Part shown: piece after piece, positions 1-6,588 of the stretch
How the letters are laid out: the number at the start of each line of letters is the position of its first letter
Numbering within the stretch: position 1 is the first letter of the stretch
Source: CAYUNT01 sp964446285
Lineage (GTDB): Bacteria > Sumerlaeota > Sumerlaeia > SLMS01 > CAYUNT01
Length of the DNA stretch: 21,522 bases
Direction of reading: 5' to 3'
Assembly (NCBI GenBank): GCA_964446285.1
Contig: CAYUNT010000063.1
Coordinates: 1-21,522 of the forward strand
Notes under the pieces: generated by a model
Told to the model about the DNA's origin: nothing
Database searches by the model: none
Seen by the model: only the letters and a program-made list of their open reading frames with translations
Translations under genes and position numbers: made by a program

Positions 1-46
1 CGCGAAAACCGTGACAGGCGATTGGGAACAGAATCAAAGGAAAATG

Positions 47-73
47 GTATGAGACCTATGAGACAAATGTGAC
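47..73. repeat. Degenerate 9-nt tandem repeat, about 3 units
   Basis: Three units of nine bases follow one another: GTATGAGAC, CTATGAGAC and AAATGTGAC. The array lies about 30 nt beyond the heptamer array that trails the acetyl esterase gene. No coding function is apparent. It resembles the other short-period arrays in this window but differs in period and sequence, so it is treated as a separate family. Confidence 0.5.
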
Positions 74-102
74 TCTGAAGGCATGGGGGATAAGCATTTT
101 TC

Positions 103-182
103 CGCCCACCGTCCGCTGACTACTGATCCCTGCCCACTGATCACTTCTTTTCGCACAACTCACAACCCACAACCCACAACTC
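103..182. repeat. Heptamer repeat array behind the acetyl esterase stop
   Basis: Two blocks of 7-nt periodic sequence are visible. Positions 114-144 read as CGCTGAC, TACTGAT, CCCTGCC, CACTGAT, CAC. Positions 155-182 read as ACAACTC, ACAACCC, ACAACCC, ACAACTC. On the minus strand this is a GTTGTGA/GTTGTGG-type run starting 7 nt after the TGA of the esterase. The same two-block layout recurs behind serA (3097-3192). It is probably a dispersed genomic repeat; whether it works as a 3' UTR element is unknown. Confidence 0.75.
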
Positions 183-189
183 TTTCTTC

Positions 190-1578
190 TCACTTCCCCG
201 CATTCATCCATTTTTTATACCAGCGGAAGTTGTCGGCGCGCATTGGCCCCGGAACTTCGTGCTTGGCATTGGGCAGGACGTTGAATTCCTTCGCCACGCC
301 TGCGGGAAGGGCGTTATATACAACGATTCCGCAAGGAAATGGGCAAACAGGGTCCTGGCCGCCCATGTTGATCTGCACGGGGCAGTGAATGCGCGCCGCC
401 AGATGCGCCCCGTCCGTATAAGCGAGCGATTGCATGATTTTCGCGCGATCCTCGGCCGAGGCATTTTTCAGGATGCCGCGAAATTGAGTATGGTGTCCGA
501 TTTGGGCCAGTTTCATGCCCTCAGGATAGGCTGAAAACGCCGTCACGTTCGAGCACGCGCAAGCAATCCGCGGTTCGAGCATCGCCGCGGCCAGCGCGAA
601 AATCCCGCCCTGGCTGCCGCCTTCCGAGGCCACGCGCGCCGTATCGACTTCCGGACGCGAGAAAATAAACTGCACGCCGCGCAGCACATCGAGGAACGCC
701 AGTTTGTAGTAATAATGCTCAGGATCCGTCATGTTGTAGGTCATGTGCTCGACGGGCGAAATCCAGAATTCGCGCGAGGGGCCATGGTTATGCGGATTGA
801 TTGACAGCGTAATGAATCCTTCGGCGGTGCGGTCAAGCGGCGGCTCTTCCGCTCCATAGCCCGGAGCAATGACAATCGCCGGGAATTTCGCAATCGCCTT
901 GCCCGAGGCGTCGAAAGCCGCCCGCGGAACAAAATACCAGCAGACGATTCGCGTATCGCCCACTGTGGGCAATTCAACGCGATGCAGGAGTCCGGTCTTC
1001 GAGTCTTTTTCCGTCACGCGAGTGATGACCGGCGTCATCGGCACGGCATCAAGTTCGGAGCGTGCGCGCTGCCAATAGGCGTCGAAATCCGCCGGCATTG
1101 GGAGTTCTTCACCGTGGCCCGTGTAATCGAGCATCTTCTGGCCGCGCGGGCGAAGCAACGTGCGCCAGCGCCACGGCACGGCGGGAAGGGAGGAATTGTC
1201 ATCGGATTTGGCGGCGGAAGCCGACTTCAGAACCTCGGTCGTAAGGGTCACGTCCACGAATGTGTCCTTGGTGACGGCGGGCATTGTGCGGCGTGAGGTT
1301 TTCCCGAGGTCGAGAACTTCCTGCACAAGCGGCGGCGCGTCGGCGGGGGCGTCGAGGTCGCGAATCGTAAGCACATAAGGATAGGTGGAATCGCCTGGCT
1401 GGACCGTGATGGACGGGCGCCGGCCGCGGACGCCCGGATCGACTTGCACTTTCAGTTTGGCAGGCGCTTTGGCGGCCGCGTCAGCCGGGGCCGTCTTCGA
1501 TGGGGGAACGCACGAGGACATGGTCATTGCTACTCCAAGCAGAATAAAAGTTGGGAAACTCAAACGGGTCAACTTCAT
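190..1578 (-). CDS. CE7-type acetyl esterase (acetylxylan esterase/cephalosporin-C deacetylase family), lipoprotein
   Basis: A 462-residue alpha/beta hydrolase predicted to remove acetyl groups from xylan or other acetylated sugars outside the cytoplasm. Residues 1-23 form a lipoprotein signal ending in MSSC (Cys23), followed by an Ala/Pro/Lys-rich tether and a beta-rich N-terminal region to about residue 150. The CE7-like catalytic domain spans about 155-460. It opens with MPADFDAYWQRA and carries the nucleophile elbow GGSQGG (Ser322), Asp409 in GGQDPVCP and His440 in KHE. The RGQ motif usual in CE7 enzymes is not seen at the expected place; NPHNHGPS stands there. The start at 1578 is supported by AAGGAAGG 8 nt upstream. 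The longer reading frame to 1725 runs through a repeat and is not real. It lies 92 nt downstream of the membrane acetyltransferase and may be cotranscribed with it. The family is secure; the substrate is not known. Confidence 0.9.
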   Translation of the reverse strand: MKLTRLSFPTFILLGVAMTMSSCVPPSKTAPADAAAKAPAKLKVQVDPGVRGRRPSITVQPGDSTYPYVLTIRDLDAPADAPPLVQEVLDLGKTSRRTMPAVTKDTFVDVTLTTEVLKSASAAKSDDNSSLPAVPWRWRTLLRPRGQKMLDYTGHGEELPMPADFDAYWQRARSELDAVPMTPVITRVTEKDSKTGLLHRVELPTVGDTRIVCWYFVPRAAFDASGKAIAKFPAIVIAPGYGAEEPPLDRTAEGFITLSINPHNHGPSREFWISPVEHMTYNMTDPEHYYYKLAFLDVLRGVQFIFSRPEVDTARVASEGGSQGGIFALAAAMLEPRIACACSNVTAFSAYPEGMKLAQIGHHTQFRGILKNASAEDRAKIMQSLAYTDGAHLAARIHCPVQINMGGQDPVCPFPCGIVVYNALPAGVAKEFNVLPNAKHEVPGPMRADNFRWYKKWMNAGK

Positions 1579-1590
1579 GACATAAACCTT

Positions 1591-1620
1591 CCTTCTTTGT
1601 GCCTCTGTGCCTTTGTGAGA
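1591..1620. repeat. Octamer-type repeat, single arm, before the esterase start
   Basis: On the minus strand this reads as 8-nt units of CACAAAGG, CACAGAGG and CACAAAGA, the same family as the long hairpins at 4828, 18846 and 19905. Here only one arm is present. Its end (AAGAAGG) runs directly into the esterase Shine-Dalgarno sequence at 1587-1594. Confidence 0.7.
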
Positions 1621-1670
1621 GATATTCATTATCGGAAAGTGCAACCTAAACGACGAGACTGAAAACGCCA

Positions 1671-2876
1671 TTATACGCGCAGGAACCATTTTTTGCGATA
1701 CATCCACCAGAGAATGAAAAACCAAAAGGCGATGTAGCTAAACGTAAAAAGCCATGAGCCGAAATGCTCGCCGGCCACGCGCGCCGTAACCGGATCAGCG
1801 CCCATCACGCCAGTCCATAGCCGCGCGACGCCGTTCGTCCAGAAGTCGAGCAGCGCCCGCCACAACGTGATTTTTTCGCCCGAAGCCGAAGTCGTGAACC
1901 ATTCCTGCACGGTGTGGACCCGCACCATAATCGAGAAGAAATACGCAGTGATGGCGTTCATCCCATAGACGACAAACGGAAAACACCATCCGCGCAGGCC
2001 GCGCACGTCCGCCAGGTAATAAAACCCCGCCAGCATCAGGCAACCCGTCCCCGCCGTGAAAACAATATAGGAGGGCGTCCAGAGCGGCTTGTTCATCGGG
2101 AGGTCCAGATGCCAGAGGATGCCGGCGGCCATCAGGATCGGCCCGGCGATGCACAGACGCTTAATGCGAAACCCTGGCGAGAGCGCAGTATTCTGGAATA
2201 ATTCCCCAATATAGGTGCCGATCAGCACAAGCGCCGCCGCAGGGATGACAGACAACGTCCCCGCCAGATGATATGGCCCGAGCGCGCGGTTGATTGTGCG
2301 GATGATGTTCTTGTCTTCCTCGAAAAATCCGGCCCCGGCGCCCGGGATCGGAACAAATCGAATGAGCGCCCAGTAGCCGATGAGCAGTCCGGCGATGATC
2401 CAGGGGCGGGCGCGGCGCGGGAGTTCGTGCAGGAGCGCCGCCGCGAAAAACGCCAGGCCGATCAGTTGCAGGACGTTCATCCCGATCGCGATTCGCTTGC
2501 TGATGCTGCAATCGATCAGGACGCCGAAAAACACAAGCAACACCATGCGCCTAAACGATTTAGCAACATAAGACAAAAAACCGGGGCTTTTGCGGTGAAA
2601 CGACGCGGCGGAAAATGGCAGCGCCGCCCCGACGATGAACAAAAACCACGGGAATATCAGGTCGCAGAACGTGATGAAATGACCCCAGTGTGCGTGGCGG
2701 AACTGATCGGGAAACGCCTCGTCGTAGCCCGGATTGTTCACCATCAGCATAGCCATGATGGTGAATCCGCGAAAGGCGTCGAGCGACAACAACCGCCCCG
2801 GCGAAGACGCGCCCGATTCCGATGCTTTCTCCCCCTTATCACGCGCGCCGTGCTTTGTTTCTTCTGTTTGCTTCAT
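1671..2876 (-). CDS. DUF5009 / HGSNAT-like transmembrane acyltransferase
   Basis: A 401-residue polytopic membrane protein related to heparan-alpha-glucosaminide N-acetyltransferase and bacterial NagX-type proteins, which are thought to move acetyl groups from cytosolic acetyl-CoA to sugars across the membrane. A hydrophilic tail (1-27) precedes RLLSLDAFRGFTIMAML (28-44), then HAHWGH (61-66), where His61 matches the catalytic His region of human HGSNAT, and DLIFPWFLFIVGAALPFS (72-89), all family hallmarks. Roughly ten hydrophobic segments follow up to the basic C-terminus (YRKKWFLRV). The ATG at 2876 is the best start. The longer frame reads through the tRNA-Leu gene. No clear Shine-Dalgarno sequence precedes it; instead a CGGAC-TTC-GTCCG hairpin lies 8 nt upstream. 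The neighbouring acetyl esterase suggests a shared role in glycan acetylation. The exact acceptor is unknown. Confidence 0.9.
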   Translation of the reverse strand: MKQTEETKHGARDKGEKASESGASSPGRLLSLDAFRGFTIMAMLMVNNPGYDEAFPDQFRHAHWGHFITFCDLIFPWFLFIVGAALPFSAASFHRKSPGFLSYVAKSFRRMVLLVFFGVLIDCSISKRIAIGMNVLQLIGLAFFAAALLHELPRRARPWIIAGLLIGYWALIRFVPIPGAGAGFFEEDKNIIRTINRALGPYHLAGTLSVIPAAALVLIGTYIGELFQNTALSPGFRIKRLCIAGPILMAAGILWHLDLPMNKPLWTPSYIVFTAGTGCLMLAGFYYLADVRGLRGWCFPFVVYGMNAITAYFFSIMVRVHTVQEWFTTSASGEKITLWRALLDFWTNGVARLWTGVMGADPVTARVAGEHFGSWLFTFSYIAFWFFILWWMYRKKWFLRV

Positions 2877-2909
2877 GGGTTTTGCGGACTTCGTCCGGGG
2901 GCAGAGAAA

Positions 2910-2994
2910 TGGTGCGAGCGGAGGGAATTGAACCCTCACCCCTTGCGGGACAGGATCCTAAGTCCTGCGCGTCTGCCAGTTCCGCCACGCTCGC
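2910..2994 (-). tRNA. tRNA-Leu(UAG), CCA encoded
   Basis: An 85-nt class II tRNA with acceptor stem GCGAGCG/CGCTCGC, discriminator A and an encoded CCA (complement of 2910-2912). The anticodon stem is CAGGA/TCCTG with loop CTTAGGA, so the anticodon is TAG (2960-2958), reading CUN leucine codons. The T-arm holds GGTTCAATTCC, and a long variable arm with TCCCGCAAGGGG is typical of tRNA-Leu. A TACAAT box (complement of 3009-3014) lies about 14 nt upstream, but no well-spaced -35 is seen. The 3' end is only 33 nt from the start of the membrane acetyltransferase gene, so the two may share a transcript. Confidence 0.97.
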
Positions 2995-3054
2995 ACGCGC
3001 GCTGGCTAATTGTATTTCTGCCCCCAACTTCCCCCGGCGTCAATCATGGGAATT

Positions 3055-3087
3055 TTTCACCGCAGAGACGCTGAGAACGCAGAGGAA
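3055..3087. repeat. Octamer-type repeat, CGCAGAGA variant
   Basis: Reads TTTTCACCGCAGAGACGCTG and onward. Its units are CGCAGAGA, CGCTGAGA, A, CGCAGAGG, an 8-nt period with one extra base. It is similar in design to the CACAAAGG family but has a different consensus. It lies between serA and the tRNA gene, upstream of the tRNA on the minus strand. Confidence 0.6.
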
Positions 3088-3096
3088 TCCCCCCAG

Positions 3097-3192
3097 CCAC
3101 TCACAACTCCCAGCCCGCCACTCACTGAGCACTGTCCGCTGCCCACTGTCCACTTTCTTGCTCACAACTCACAACCCACAACTCACAACTCC
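3097..3192. repeat. Heptamer repeat array behind the serA stop
   Basis: Four 7-nt units, ACAACTC, ACAACCC, ACAACTC, ACAACTC, occupy 3164-3191. A second heptamer block, CACTGTC, CGCTGCC, CACTGTC, CAC, lies near 3130-3153, and another ACTCACAACTCCC near 3099. The array ends 4 nt from the TAA of serA (3196-3198). It has the same two-block organisation as the array at 103-182. Confidence 0.75.
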
Positions 3193-3195
3193 CTC

Positions 3196-4785
3196 TTACA
3201 ACACAATCAGCCGCGCCGAGAGGACATTGGGCAGGTGGGCGACCTCGTCGAGGACTTCCGCGCTGACGGGGCTGTCCACGTTGATGATCGTCATGGCGAC
3301 GCTGTCGGGTTTCGTGCGGCCCCAAGTCATTTGCGCGATGTTGATCTGGCGCCGGCCAAGCACGTTGCCCACCGCGCCGATAATGCCTGGAACATCGCGA
3401 TTTTCCAGCACAATCAAGTTGCCTTCCGGCACGGCGTCGAAGTGCTTGTCGTTGAAAATGACAATGCGCGCCAGATCGCGGCTGAACACCGTTCCCGAGA
3501 TGCGGTCCACGCGCCCGGATTCCGTCACGGTTTCCACCGTGATCAGATTGGTGTATTGGAACAGGTCCGAACGGCGCGTTTCAATAATCTCGATGCCGCG
3601 CGTATGGGCCACGTTGAACGCATTAACGAAATTCACGACGGATTCGGCGCGCGGCTCAAGGAAGCCTTTCACTGCCGCCGTCGTCAGAGGCGAGAGCGGA
3701 TAATCGAGAATCGACCCGCTCATGCGCACCTCGATGCGTTTCACGCGCTCTTTGACGAACTGGCCCAGGAACTTGCCGATCTTCTCGGCAATGAACAGAT
3801 ACGGGCGCATGACAGCGAGCAGTTCCGCCTCCATCGACGGCGCGTTGGCTGCGTTGCGGATCGTGCCGTTCTTGAGGAAATCGACGATTTGCTCGGCGAC
3901 CTGGATGGCGACGCCTTCCTGCGCCTCGACGGTCGAGGCCGCGATGTGCGGCGTCAGCACGGCATTGGGCAGGGCGCGGAAGGGGCTGTCTGCGGCAAGC
4001 GGCTCAGCCTCGAACACATCGAGGGCCGCTCCGGCGATTTTTCCGCTCTTCAATCCTTCGAGCAGCGCCGCCTCGTCCACGATTCCGCCGCGGGCGCAGT
4101 TGATGATGCGCACGCCCTTTTTCATCCGCCCGATGCGCTCGGCGTTGATCAGTCCGCGTGTGTCGTCATTGAGCGGCGTATGGACCGTAATGAAATCCGC
4201 CTGTTCGCAGATCGCGTCCACCGTGGCGGGCTGAATCCCCAGATTGCGGACGCGTTCCTCGGTCACATACGGATCGAACCCGAGCACGCGCATCTCGAAG
4301 CCGAGCATCCGGCGCGCGACCGTCTGGCCAATGCGCCCGAGGCCGAGCACGCCAAGCGTCTTGCCCTGCAGTTCAACGCCCATGAACGACTTCTTGTCCC
4401 ATTTGCCAGCGTGCATCGAGGCGTCGGCGGCCGGGATCATTCGCGCCAGCGATAAAAGCATCGAGCATGTGTGCTCCGCCGTGGAAACCGTGTTTCCGCC
4501 CGGTGTGTTCATCACAACAATGCCGCGTTTGGTCGCCGCTTCAATGTCCACGTTGTCCAGCCCGGCTCCGGCGCGGCCAATCACCTTCAGATTTTCGGCC
4601 TTCTCGATGATGTCCGCCGTCGCCTTCGAGCGCGAACGCACAACCCAGCCCGAGTAGGCCGGAATGATCTTTTTGATTTCGTCCTGGGTGATTTCGGGCA
4701 TGAAATCCACTTCAAATCCGCCCAGCTCTTTTAGAATCCGGATGCCGTCTGGGGAAATCTTATCGCTCACAAGGATTTTAGCCAT
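3196..4785 (-). CDS. serA: D-3-phosphoglycerate dehydrogenase
   Basis: A 529-residue cytosolic enzyme that oxidises 3-phosphoglycerate to 3-phosphohydroxypyruvate with NAD, the first step of phosphorylated serine synthesis. Visible features are the substrate-domain motif GRAGAGLDNVDI (70-81), the nucleotide-binding loop GLGRIG (148-153), the catalytic Arg232 in NCARGG, Glu261 in DVFEAEP and His280 in TPH. An intervening ASB-type domain spans about 317-440 and a C-terminal ACT domain about 457-529 (RDVPGIIGAVGNVLG). The length matches the long bacterial form with the extra regulatory domain, so feedback control by L-serine is likely but not shown. The start at 4785 has AGAGGAG 8 nt upstream. 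The gene lies 128 nt downstream of a class V aminotransferase that plausibly performs the next step. A palindromic repeat sits in that gap. Confidence 0.97.
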   Translation of the reverse strand: MAKILVSDKISPDGIRILKELGGFEVDFMPEITQDEIKKIIPAYSGWVVRSRSKATADIIEKAENLKVIGRAGAGLDNVDIEAATKRGIVVMNTPGGNTVSTAEHTCSMLLSLARMIPAADASMHAGKWDKKSFMGVELQGKTLGVLGLGRIGQTVARRMLGFEMRVLGFDPYVTEERVRNLGIQPATVDAICEQADFITVHTPLNDDTRGLINAERIGRMKKGVRIINCARGGIVDEAALLEGLKSGKIAGAALDVFEAEPLAADSPFRALPNAVLTPHIAASTVEAQEGVAIQVAEQIVDFLKNGTIRNAANAPSMEAELLAVMRPYLFIAEKIGKFLGQFVKERVKRIEVRMSGSILDYPLSPLTTAAVKGFLEPRAESVVNFVNAFNVAHTRGIEIIETRRSDLFQYTNLITVETVTESGRVDRISGTVFSRDLARIVIFNDKHFDAVPEGNLIVLENRDVPGIIGAVGNVLGRRQINIAQMTWGRTKPDSVAMTIINVDSPVSAEVLDEVAHLPNVLSARLIVL

Positions 4786-4827
4786 CGCCGTCGCTCCTCT
4801 ATTCGGTTGAGGTGAGAGAAGAACTTG

Positions 4828-4905
4828 AACCACAAAGGCACGAAGACACAAAGAAATTGTTTTCTTCGCTGGAAAAAAAACGTTCTTCTTCGTGCCTTTG
4901 TGGTT
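4828..4905. repeat. Inverted octamer-repeat hairpin between aminotransferase and serA
   Basis: Arms at 4828-4846 and 4887-4905 are a perfect 19-bp inverted repeat (AACCACAAAGGCACGAAGA and its complement) with a 40-nt loop. The arms are built from 8-nt units of the CACAAAGG type. The outer edge lies 8 nt after the TAA of the aminotransferase. It could act as a transcriptional attenuator or RNA-stabilising hairpin, but there is no U-tract that would make it a standard terminator. Confidence 0.8.
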
Positions 4906-4913
4906 GATCTATC

Positions 4914-6101
4914 TTATGCCTTTGCCTTCAGGGCATCGGCCGCCGCTTTCCAGCCTTTGGCCGGGTCGTAAGCGCGCAGCACTTCGAGCGCCGCCGCCGC
5001 GCCCGCGCCCTTTGTGTATTTGTGTCCCAATTGCCCGAGGGCCAGTTCAAGCGCCGAAACGATCGTCATCACATCGAAGGCGTTGTAGTAGCCAAGCGTG
5101 GCGAACCGGAAGATTTTGCCTTTCAGCTGATCCTGGCCGCCGGCAATCGTGATGCCCATGTTCTTGAGGGCCTTCACAATCGGGCTGGCGCCCATGCCTT
5201 CGGGGCCATTCACCGCCGTGACGACCACGGAAGGCGCACTCGCGTAGAGACTGAGATTCATGGCCTTGACGGCCGCGCGCCCCGCCTGTGCCAGCACTTC
5301 GTGGCGCGCCCAAATCTCCTCGGGACCGTCTTCGAGCAGCATTTCCAGCGCCTTTTCGAGCGCGTAGAACATATTCACAGCCGGAGTGAACGGCGTGTCG
5401 GATTCCGCCATGCTCTTCAGATAGCGGCGGAGGTCCAGATAGAAGCACGGCGCTTTCTGTCCGCTTTTCAGGACTTCCTGTGCGCGCGCGCCGAGGGCGA
5501 CAAATCCCAAGCCCGGAGGCAGCATGATGGCCTTCTGGCTGCCCGTCGCAACGACGTCCACGCCCCACTCGTCCATGCGCAACGGCTCGGCGAGGAACCC
5601 CGACACCGCATCGACGATAAGAAGCGTGTTCGTGCCGCGCGTCAGTTGCGCGATGCTCTGAATGTCGTTCACGACGCCCGTCGAGGTTTCGGTCTGCGTA
5701 ACGACGATCGCGCGGGCGTCCGGATTTTCAGCAAGGACTTTTTCAAACGTCTGCGCATTGGCCCCTTGGCCCCAGGGAAGGTCCACTTGAATGAGTTTCA
5801 TCCCGTAAGCCTGGGCCACCTTGCACCAGCGTTCGCCGAATTTGCCCGAGTTGAGGCTGATGACCTTCTCGCCCGGGGCGATGAGCGACACCATGGCCGC
5901 TTCGACCGCGCCCGTGCCCGAACTGGCCGTGACGCACACGGGATGCTGGGTCATGAAAACCTGACGGAGCATTTTCTGGCATTTGTCGAAGATCGGCGGA
6001 AAATCCACCGAACGATGGTGAATGGTCGGGCGCGCGCCCGCCAGCAAGACCTCGGGCGGAACGGCCGTCGGGCCAGGTGCGAAGATGTAGTTCTTTTTCA
6101 T
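4914..6101 (-). CDS. Class V aminotransferase, probable phosphoserine or serine-pyruvate/alanine-glyoxylate aminotransferase
   Basis: A 395-residue PLP-dependent enzyme of the serine-pyruvate/alanine-glyoxylate transaminase type. It begins NYIFAPGPTAVPPEVL (4-19), typical of the group, with SSGTGAVEAA (60-69) for the cofactor phosphate, Asp164 in IVDAVSG for the pyridine nitrogen and the Schiff-base lysine Lys190 in GSQKAIMLPPGLGF. Placed directly upstream of serA, it may convert phosphohydroxypyruvate to phosphoserine with glutamate as donor, as related class V enzymes do in other microbes that pair this gene with serA. Alanine-glyoxylate activity cannot be excluded from sequence. The chosen ATG has AAGGAG 13 nt upstream, a long spacing. 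The frame stays open to 6404, but the extra 101 residues are Arg/Pro-rich with no family match and are taken as non-coding. Confidence 0.9.
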   Translation of the reverse strand: MKKNYIFAPGPTAVPPEVLLAGARPTIHHRSVDFPPIFDKCQKMLRQVFMTQHPVCVTASSGTGAVEAAMVSLIAPGEKVISLNSGKFGERWCKVAQAYGMKLIQVDLPWGQGANAQTFEKVLAENPDARAIVVTQTETSTGVVNDIQSIAQLTRGTNTLLIVDAVSGFLAEPLRMDEWGVDVVATGSQKAIMLPPGLGFVALGARAQEVLKSGQKAPCFYLDLRRYLKSMAESDTPFTPAVNMFYALEKALEMLLEDGPEEIWARHEVLAQAGRAAVKAMNLSLYASAPSVVVTAVNGPEGMGASPIVKALKNMGITIAGGQDQLKGKIFRFATLGYYNAFDVMTIVSALELALGQLGHKYTKGAGAAAALEVLRAYDPAKGWKAAADALKAKA

Positions 6102-6588
6102 GGACGGATTCTGTCTCCTTGGCAGGCCGGATGCGTGGCGGGCGGGTTTGAGCCGCTCTTTGCGCCCCCCGTGCGCCATGCGCCGATTGGGCGGGCGAAC
6201 CGGGGGCGTTTGCTCTTCGGCATCGGCCCGTTTTATCTCCTTGTGAACGGGCGCCCAAAGGTCCTCGATCCTCCGTTCCGGACGACCGGGATTTCGGCGC
6301 GAGCATGGCTCTGCGCCCCTTTTCACAAGGACTTTATCCCCTGCCTGAAGCCATCGCGCCTCGTCAAGGCGAGAGATAGAAAAAGAAATGCGGCGGGAAT
6401 CCATATATTAAGATTACTTTAAGATGTTGGAACGGGCTGTTTTCGGCATTGCTTTGGGATCGGGTCCGGCTGGACATTTATGGAGTTTGTATGCAATAGT
6501 GGGAAGGAGTATTTGCGAAATTTTACGAGTGTTGTTCGTGGTCGTTGAGATTTTGGTCCGCTAGATTTTGCGTTTGGAGAGCATTATC
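6102..6588. other. Divergent intergenic region, 487 nt
   Basis: This separates the minus-strand aminotransferase from the plus-strand deacetylase and should hold both promoters. I see no convincing sigma-70 promoter pair, riboswitch or operator. The half near the aminotransferase is GC-rich and the half near the deacetylase is more AT-rich. The short-period repeats found elsewhere in the window are absent. Confidence 0.4.

Noticed and set aside
103..182. CRISPR array or direct-repeat locus
   Set aside because: The units are 7 nt with no spacers, and no cas genes are present.
1579..1725. 49-residue N-terminal extension of the acetyl esterase
   Set aside because: It translates the intergenic repeat (SHKGTEAQRRK) and overlaps the end of the upstream gene; a lipoprotein signal begins at the internal ATG.
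3010..4455. Long open frame of 481 codons antisense to serA
   Set aside because: A codon-bias shadow: GC-rich third positions keep the opposite strand open. Composition is Arg/His/Asp-rich with no domain, and serA is certain.
5022..6422. 466-codon frame antisense to the aminotransferase
   Set aside because: The same shadow effect; no recognisable motif, and it spans both a confident gene and its intergenic region.
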